Of a stretch of DNA of 62,000 bases, positions 55,736 through 62,000 are shown in pieces. Position 1 is the first letter of the stretch; each line of letters opens with the position of its first letter. Made by a program: the position numbers and the translations under genes. The notes under the pieces are model-generated. The model searched no databases and was not told where the DNA came from. It saw nothing but the letters and a program-made list of their open reading frames with translations. The stretch is from NCBI GenBank assembly GCA_009760855.2, contig WPIO01000018.1:4595001-4657000 (forward strand), in the 5' to 3' direction. The stretch is from Cristatella mucedo (Eukaryota > Bryozoa > Phylactolaemata > Cristatellidae).

Positions 55736-56311
55736 CGCGAATGTACCGTGCTACAGCGAGCTGCAGTCGACTGACTTCGCGCCGGCGTGCGCTGGAGCGA
55801 CCCCGCCAGCCTCGCCGCGCGGCGCAGCATCTACCAACGCCGATCACGTGGCTGCGAGGTCCAGCAGCGCCCGTTACTTTCGTCGGCGTCCGCTAGACTT
55901 TGTCCGGCGCCGCGGACGGCGCGCGCTCGTAGCAGCGCGCCGTCCGGCGCAGGCGCACGCGCCAGGGCGCGTGCGTCTGCGCCGGAAGTTCTGCAGCGCG
56001 TCGGCGGCGGTCAGCGCCGAGCTGGCCTGGCTGGCGCGCGAGCCGCGCGCGGGCCGCTGCCCAATGGTCGGGAGAGCCGCAAGGCGGCGCCGAGCGCCAG
56101 ACGACGGGTCCGCCCTCGCGCGGGCATAACCTGCGTCGAGTCGGGCGACGGTAGGCGAGCTCCTCCGGCATAGGCGAGCTACTCCGGGCATCGGAGCCGT
56201 TGCGTCCGGCCCGTTCGAAGCCCGAAGCTTGTGAATTTAGCGCGCTCTGGTTCGGGAGGACGGCGGCGTGTTACGCTTATATAGATCAAATAACTTAATG
56301 CCTCTAATGCC
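55736..56311. other. G+C-rich, no gene recognised; double hairpin inside
   Basis: Apart from the hairpin pair at 55,914-55,983, nothing is recognised. Confidence 0.4.
55914..55983. repeat. Two back-to-back hairpins
   Basis: GGACGGCGCGC (55,914-55,924) pairs exactly with GCGCGCCGTCC (55,935-55,945). The next base starts a second hairpin with 17-bp arms (55,946-55,962 and 55,967-55,983), one mismatch and a 4-nt loop. Confidence 0.88.
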
Positions 56312-56385
56312 TCTCCATCTGTAATTCCACCAAGCCGCTAGGACTGAGTGAGAGCTACGCTCGGGATTTGTCTGCAGGGCGCTCA
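56312..56385 (-). mobile_element. LINE A-type 3' tail, strongly diverged
   Basis: TCTCCATCTGTAATTCCACC, then AGCCGCTAGGACT, lines up with the inverse LINE A end at 55,172-55,215. The rest is weak. Confidence 0.45.
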
Positions 56386-56519
56386 AAGCCGTACGTCGTA
56401 CGCATGCCGGCCGACAGGTTTACAAACAATAAAATATACTCTCTGTATATATATATACAGTATATATATTTATATATATATATCTGCGTGTGAGTAAATT
56501 TTATAATCATCATACTAAT

Positions 56520-56590
56520 TTTAATAGTAATATATTTGAAAGCGCCCTAAAAGAATCGAGTCTCTTTCTAGGCGCATTGCGTACACTTAA
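56520..56590 (-). mobile_element. LINE B-related tail, minus strand
   Basis: AATAGTAATATATTTGAAAG, CGCCCTAAAAGAATCGAG and TCTCTTTCTAGGCGCATTG are the inverse of the hairpin tail. Confidence 0.75.
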
Positions 56591-56979
56591 AAGAACGTAT
56601 CGTTACGAACGCGCTGCACCGAGCCGTGACTCGTAGCCTGTGCCACTAACACGTGACTCGAAACAAGCGCTAGTTCTTGCAGACGCTAAATAGATACGGG
56701 CAAAGCTAGCGCCTTAAAACACAGCCTACAGGTCGGCATGACTTGGCAGTAGCAGCGCAGGAACGCCGTGCCGGAAGTGTTAGATTTCGGCTGGAGACGA
56801 GAGAAGCAAGAGTCCCCTGCAATGGTTGAGTGGGCGGAGCAGTCCTCTAACCGCGGAGCACCGGCATCAGCAGCTCCTTTCGCCTGCTGAACTATGAACT
56901 AGCTGCTGACCTCTTCTGTCGGCAAAAAAAGTGCAACTACCTAGGAAAGACCGTGCCTACAAGCGGCCAAACGAGGTGT
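56591..56979. other. No gene recognised
   Basis: Nothing recognised. Confidence 0.4.
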
Positions 56980-56988
56980 ACGCATATA

Positions 56989-57056
<68 letters not shown>
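56980..57056. repeat. (TA)n microsatellite at the LINE A2 boundary
   Basis: About 75 bp, almost pure TA. LINE sequence starts directly after it, so the 5' truncation point falls at or in this tract. Confidence 0.95.
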
Positions 57057-57059
<3 letters not shown>

Positions 57060-58931
57060 CTGGCCAATGCTGCCAGGTCTGACTCCCCAGATATTAAGGG
57101 CTCAGCCGAAAAGTTTTCAGCCTTCTTTACTGAAAAAATTGTGCACATTCGTGCGACCATTAAGCCCCCTCCGACCAAAGCAATCGCCGTTCCTCAACCT
57201 GTGACCTTTCTTAAAAGGTTCTCTGATGTTTCTGCTTGTGATGTGGCTGCCTTAATAAGGTCTAGCAAAAAGAGCTCGTCTCCTGAAGACCCTATATCTT
57301 CATCTCTGTGGCCTTCACTTGCAGACCAACTTAGCCCTGCCATAACCAAGATTTTTAATGCTTCTTTGGGAAAAGGGGTCGTCCCCAAGTCCTTCAAATC
57401 GGCAATCGTTAGACCTATTCTTAAAAAGCCTGGACTAGACACAGAGGTCCTAGCAAACTATCGTCCAGTTTCCCTTCTTCCGTTCTTATCAAAGATTCTT
57501 GAAAAAATTGTTGCTAAGCAGCTAGTTGAACATATTGAAAATAATGGAATGTCAGAAACATTTCAATCAGGTTTCAAGAGGCAGCACTCTACTGAAACTG
57601 CTCTCCTCCGTGTTAACAATGACATTCTACGTGGCAACGACGACGGGAATGTCACTGCCCTAGCTCTGCTAGATCTGTCTGCTGCCTTCGACACCATTGA
57701 TCATGAAGTTCTGCTTGAACGATTGAGAACAACGATCGGTCTGGCAGACGAAGCATTGGCGTGGTTTAAATCATACTTGTCTGATCGTGTTCAATCCGTG
57801 TCGTGTGGGGGTCAGGTCTCAGACATGAGAAGGGTCACCTGTAGAGTCCCTCAAGGGTCTGTACTTGGTCCCTTGCTGTTCTCCATTTATACGCAACCTC
57901 TGGGAAAAGTGATTAAGGCCCATGGAATAGGATATCACTTCTATGCTGACGATACTCAGTTGTATTTGTCATTGAAACCGTCGGAATCTGCTGCAGCAAC
58001 TGAGAAACTGAATGCTTGCCTTGCCGATATTCGATCCTGGATGTCAGAAAACTTCCTGAAATTAAATGACGATAAAACCGAACTGCTTCTCATAGGAAAC
58101 CCTAAGCGTGTGGCTGGATTACAAGGCTTTGCTGTTCTAATAGGTGATGCTATTGTGCGACCGTCACCACGTGCTCGTAATCTAGGTGTCGTGTTCGACA
58201 GCTGCCTCAATTTCAAAAGCTTCATTCAGAAGACTGCCTCTACAGCTAGCCATCACATCCGATCCCTATCCAAGATTAGGAGCTGTCTCTCACAGTGGCT
58301 TGTAAAAAATTTAACTAGCTCTTTAGTTCTGTCTCGGCTTGATTATTGTAATTCCCTTTTAGCTGGGCTACCAAAAAAAGCTATTATGCCACTACAGCGG
58401 ACTATGAATATGGCTGCAAGGCTGGTCTTTAAGTCCCAGCGGTTTGAGCACGTGTCACCTTTGCTGGAAGAGCTAGGATGGTTGCCGGTTGAGCAAAGGA
58501 TACAGAGCAAAGTTCTTACGCTGACCCACAAGGCCCGCCACGGCTTGGCTCCTTCATACCTAGCTGAACTGCTGCATCAGTTTCAGCCTGTTCGCGCCCT
58601 CAGGTCCTGTGTGGACAATAAATTAGCTGTCCCATTCCTCCGCTTAAAGACAGTTGACGACAGAAGCTTTAGCTCTGCAGGTCCTAGACTGTGGAACTCG
58701 CTTCCACAATTCTTACGAAACGACATCTACTCTCCAACTGCCGACTATGGCACATCTTTTTCAGCGGTCCTGAACTGCTACTTTCATGCTACTCACTACC
58801 TCAACTGCTCTCCTAACTCTGCTATGCTTCCCACTTTCTCTTTGTTGCGTGAGACGAAGTCTGTTGGCTACCGAATGCGTACTGAAACCCGCTTAGGCTG
58901 TGAGTGCGCTATACAAAACTCTCCTGCGTAA
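57057..58931 (+). CDS. LINE A reverse transcriptase, 5'-truncated but uninterrupted frame
   Basis: About 624 codons without a stop. Reverse transcriptase blocks appear in order: NYRPVSLLPFLSKILEKIV, then FQSGFKRQHSTETALLRV, LLDLSAAFDTIDHEVLLERL (first catalytic Asp), VPQGSVLGPLLFSIYTQPLG and YHFYADDTQLYLS, with the YADD pair at 57,942-57,953. LNDDKTELLLIG follows, then the CR1/L2-type post-catalytic region SRLDYCNSLLAGLPKKAIMP and WLPVEQRIQSKVLTLTHKAR. No native start is present: the frame opens in upstream non-LINE DNA through the TA tract, so I begin at the first LINE-like codon. Without an endonuclease it is not autonomous. The intact RT suggests a fairly recent insertion. Confidence 0.88.
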
Positions 58932-58998
58932 CACCCACATGGTCTTTATGACTTTGTGGAGTTACTGACGGAGATACATTACATTACATTACATTACA
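57057..58998 (+). mobile_element. LINE family A, best-preserved copy A2
   Basis: Covers the linker, the complete reverse transcriptase, the C-terminal region, a short 3' UTR (58,932-58,975) and a tail of ATTAC repeats. The endonuclease domain and 5' UTR are missing. Its 3' part matches copy A1 closely over more than 700 bp. The (TA)n tract marks the 5' limit. Confidence 0.93.
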
Positions 58999-59039
58999 TA
59001 TATATATGTGTGTGTGTGTGTGTGTGCGTGCGCGCGCGC

Positions 59040-59090
<51 letters not shown>

Positions 59091-59145
59091 TGTGTGTGCG
59101 TGTGTGTGCGCGTGTGTGCATATGTATTTATGTATGTATGTATAA
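58966..59145. repeat. Compound microsatellite at the LINE A2 tail
   Basis: (ATTAC)n passes directly into (AT)n, (GT)n, (GC)n, (GT)n and GTGC/TGTA words. Most of 58,998-59,120 alternates purine and pyrimidine. Confidence 0.95.
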
Positions 59146-60504
59146 GTGTGTATAAGCGTATAGATGCGCTAAGCGCGGTGCCACTTCGAGCATAAGGCGT
59201 GCTGCGTTGCGTAGACGCGGCAAATTAGTTCGGTCAATTAGTTCGGTCGCCGCATCGTCGTCACCCGCTTCCTGATGCCGCACTAGTCGCACACCACCAC
59301 GAGTCCCCAACCCAAGGGGGCTGCCCTCCTTTTGGCCGATTCATGCAGCTGCTGGGAGGAACACTAGAAACTGTACAGGTCAAGATACCTTTTTTTGTTG
59401 TTGAGCGGATCAGTTAAAAAAAGGCGGCGAGAGCGAATTGCGGTCGCGATACGTCAGCGACGCCTCGTAAATTATAATAATCGTAATAGATGTGCAAAGA
59501 AAAATCCTCAGAGAAATTGATGCTTTTCCAGGCAATGCTTTACGCAAGCTGTAAAGGATGCACGACCGTGTCGCAGAAGCGCTGGTCGCGCAAGACCGCC
59601 GGGCGGCGCCGGCGGCGCCTGGCGCGGCGGCGCCTGAGAGCGCAAGCGATTGACCGAAATTCATGAGCCACATTTATCAGCCGCCAGCGAAGCCACTTTG
59701 AAGCAGCGGCGGCGGCGGCGACGTGGGAGGACGCCGGGCGTCGCCAACCGAGTGGATGATCAAAGCCGGTCGGTCGGTCGGCGGCTGCGGGGGCGAGAGA
59801 TTAGACACGTACCGTTGGCCTGGTAGCTCGACGGTCGCGAGGTGGCGAGGTTGGCAGGCGCGACGCGAGCCGATAGTGCGCGGGCCACGAGTGGGCAGAA
59901 CCGGGCGCCCCTAGAAGGCGGCTTGCGCAGCGCTCGCCGACCCCCTCCCCCACGCTTAGAGATGGCGTCGGCAGACGGAGCGTCGCGGCCGTGGGATTCC
60001 GCAGACGACTCGACCGCCGGTCGCGACGCTCCCAGCGAACCCGCGCGCTCCCGCCGTCTTGCGGGGCCACGCAACGACGACGGAAGAGCGCTTTCACTAG
60101 CCGACCGGCCGCAGCGCTGAGTTTCTCCGCTAGCGATCGGCCGACGAGCCGCCTGCATTTCTCTTTCCTCCTACCTTCAATCCTGTGACTGGAATCCGTA
60201 CCGCGCAGTCGCAGGCCTGGTCTGGCGCCCGTCAACGTGGTGGCGGCGGCAGCGGCGACGGTGGCTGCGGCGACAGCGGCAGCGGACGACGCAGGATGTG
60301 AGGAGGCGCCGCCGGAGCAGGCGCCGCGGCGGCCGGCGCTGCTCGGCGACGGCCGGGAGCAGCCGCGTCCGCCCTCGCTCGCGTGCTGTTGCGTCCTTCC
60401 GGCAGTAGACTCCGGCGGGCCGCGCGCGCTGCCGACCGGCGAGGGTGTTGGCGCCGACGCTCTGCTAGCGGTGCTAACACAAAAAATCCAGACTTTAGGA
60501 AGCA
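59146..60504. other. G+C-rich stretch, no gene recognised
   Basis: Contains AATTAGTTCGGTC twice (59,222-59,250) and GGCGCC-rich inverted repeats near 59,605-59,635. Long frames on both strands (e.g. minus 59,801-60,505) have no known domain. Confidence 0.45.
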
Positions 60505-61324
60505 CAGATTAATAATAATAATAATGCACTCACTAAAGCGCCCTCGGAGAACTCAAGCTCTTTCTAGGCGCTTTACATTTGCTGCAAAGGAAATATGATC
60601 GAGTGGTGAGTGGTATCGTGTTTGATAAACATGAATAACAAGGTTAAAGGTGCCGTGCACAGGGTCACCTTGCAAGTGTGGTTAGTGACAGCATGCAACA
60701 GTGTCAGCACGCGTGAGCACATGCAGGAAGAATCACAGGGACGCACTAAATGCTGTCCTAAATAGGTGTGTTTTTAAGTTCTTTTTAAATGTGGGCCAGC
60801 CAGGGAATGGCGTGACGCAAGTCGGGAGTGAGTTCCAGGCTTTGGGAGCATACGAAATACATAAATGAATGGTCTCCAAAGGATTTGAGGTTTGTACGAG
60901 GTATAGGTAGACAGTTTGATTCCGAAAAGCGGGTGGTACGATGCTTGGCCTGGTGGGGGAGTAGATCTGACAGGTAAGCTAGGGCCGAAGAATGAGGGAC
61001 CTAAAAGTGAGCGAAAATACCTTGAATTTGATCCGTTGCTTGGCTGGTAGCCAGTGCAGGTCGGCGAGAAGTGGTGCGATGTGGCAACTGCGACGCTCAC
61101 GACATACAAGCCTAGCTGCAGAGTTTTGCACCAGCTGTAAGCGCCTGATTGCACAGGCCGGTAGACCAGCAAGCAGTGAGTTACAGAAGTCAAGACGGGA
61201 TGTCACAAATGCATGGACCAATTTAGATTTGGTTTTCCTGCCTAAAGAAGCCCGAATTTTAGCAATGTTATGTAGCTGAAAGTAGGCAGACTTGATTGTG
61301 GAGCTGATGGGATCGTCCATCGAA
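60505..61324 (-). mobile_element. LINE family B, 5'-truncated copy B5
   Basis: The plus strand opens with AATAATAATAATAATGC and the inverse hairpin tail, then the 3' UTR and C-terminal coding region. On the minus strand the frame gives SAYFQLHNIAKIRASLGRK, SRLDFCNSLLAGLPACAIRR and LHWLPAKQRIKFKVFSLTFR. It stops at MDDPIS (about 61,322), where SINE S2 begins. Confidence 0.9.
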
Positions 61325-61500
61325 AGATTCCAGCCGATTCGACAGCCTCGTTTACGCAGCTGCACTAGAGCCTCGGTGGCCATCGCTTCCGCTCGAAGAA
61401 GGCAACGAGGTTTCGATTGCCAGCTGCAGAGCTTGAACCCGGCGCCTGGGTGGTCAAGTGCGACCACTTTCACCCCTCCGGACCACACGTCTGTCCTCAT
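61325..61500 (-). mobile_element. SINE family S2 abutting LINE B5
   Basis: On the minus strand: GGGTTCAAGCTCTGCAGC (B-box region), GGCAATCG, a hairpin-like CGGAAGCGATGG segment, CGTAAACGAGGCTGTCGAAT and CGGCTGGAATC, matching the S2 tail. It joins the truncated LINE directly, so either the SINE inserted there or its junction marks where LINE copying stopped. Confidence 0.75.
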
Positions 61501-61689
61501 TGGAGCGCCGTCGCAGGCCGCTCTTCGCTAACCTCAACCTCTGGCCTTCAACCTCCGGCCTTCAATCTCTGGCTTCTTCAGCTGCGTTCGCGAACCCGAT
61601 AAGCCAGCCGCAGACGCTATCTAGAGTGCAAGTGGTGTGCGTCGTTCTCGTCGGCGGCGGTGCACCGGAAGACAATCGAGAATCCGAGC

Positions 61690-61862
61690 GATGCGTCTCG
61701 GCCTTCGAGTAGAGCGCTCGCACTTTGTACCCCAAGCGGCGGGTTCGATTCCTGCAGCGGGCAATTGTTTTTCCCCCACTGCGAGCGGGAGCCGCTCTTA
61801 GGCACTTCTGCCGTTGCGCAAATGAGGCTGATGAATCAGCTGACCTTAGCATTTGCTCAGTT
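61690..61862 (+). mobile_element. SINE family S2
   Basis: CGGCCTTCGAGTAGAGCGC (A-box-like), GGCGGGTTCGATTCCTGCAG (B box), GCGGGCAATTG, a CCCACTGCGAGCGGGA hairpin, CGCAAATGAGGCTGATGAAT and CAGCTGACCTTAGCATTT. Well preserved. Confidence 0.85.
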
Positions 61863-61957
61863 CTCTTGGGCAGCGGCCGAAAGCTCTCAAGCGTAAAAGC
61901 CGGCTCTCCTTCTCCCCCGTGGCGGCGTTCGACGAGGAACACCAAGAGGAGGCATTC

Positions 61958-62000
61958 GTGTGCGTACACACACACACACACACGCACACACACACACACA
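61958..62000. repeat. (CA)n microsatellite at the window edge
   Basis: GTGCGTACACACA continues to the end of the window. Confidence 0.95.

Noticed and set aside
58900-58925. Link between LINE A and SINE S2 through shared CGCTATACAAAA
   Set aside because: Only about 12 nt match and the flanks differ. Too short to propose a partnership.

Overview
The window looks like nuclear DNA of a metazoan, probably an invertebrate; I cannot name the lineage. The evidence is several CR1/L2-type LINE retrotransposons, two tRNA-derived SINE families, a relic of a ZMYM1-like hAT transposase, animal-type microsatellites, and one complete reading frame for a membrane-anchored UDP-glycosyltransferase. I saw no bacterial operons, rRNA genes, free-standing tRNA genes or CRISPR arrays. 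Most non-repeat DNA is G+C- and CpG-rich, so long spurious reading frames are common on both strands.

Layout. 1-12,000: G+C-rich DNA without a recognisable gene, holding a truncated LINE (family A), three SINEs, several long inverted repeats and GA/CT microsatellites. 12,090-13,365: decayed hAT transposase on the minus strand, broken by a LINE tail. 13,359-25,300: minisatellites (units of 49, 26, 22, 13, 33 and 32 bp), LINE and SINE fragments, and a back-to-back hairpin pair. 25,336-27,069: the UDP-glycosyltransferase gene on the minus strand, the only convincing host gene. 27,100-30,900: very long GA and CT tracts. 30,909-49,250: a LINE nest dominated by family B, with one 5'-truncated copy (B1) and three long copies (B2 and B3 plus strand, B4 minus strand). 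SINEs and other LINE pieces are inserted in them, and B3 carries a 30-unit minisatellite born inside its reverse transcriptase region. 49,250-57,000: G+C-rich DNA with a cluster of LINE tails and another hairpin pair. 57,057-58,995: the best-preserved LINE (family A), with an uninterrupted reverse transcriptase frame. 59,000-62,000: compound microsatellite, another minus-strand LINE B piece and two SINEs.

How the parts relate. SINE family S1 has a tRNA-like head and a 3' tail that closely matches the 3' end of LINE B, including a two-stem hairpin. This suggests S1 borrowed the LINE B reverse transcriptase, as in known SINE/LINE partnerships. Nested insertions give a relative order: S2 and LINE B pieces landed in older LINE B copies, and a LINE B tail landed in the hAT relic. 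The most unusual structure is the 41,045-42,560 minisatellite: 51-bp and 50-bp versions of a reverse transcriptase segment are mixed, and all three forward frames stay open. A second recurring oddity is long, near-perfect inverted repeats, often two hairpins side by side, in sequence that is otherwise unique.
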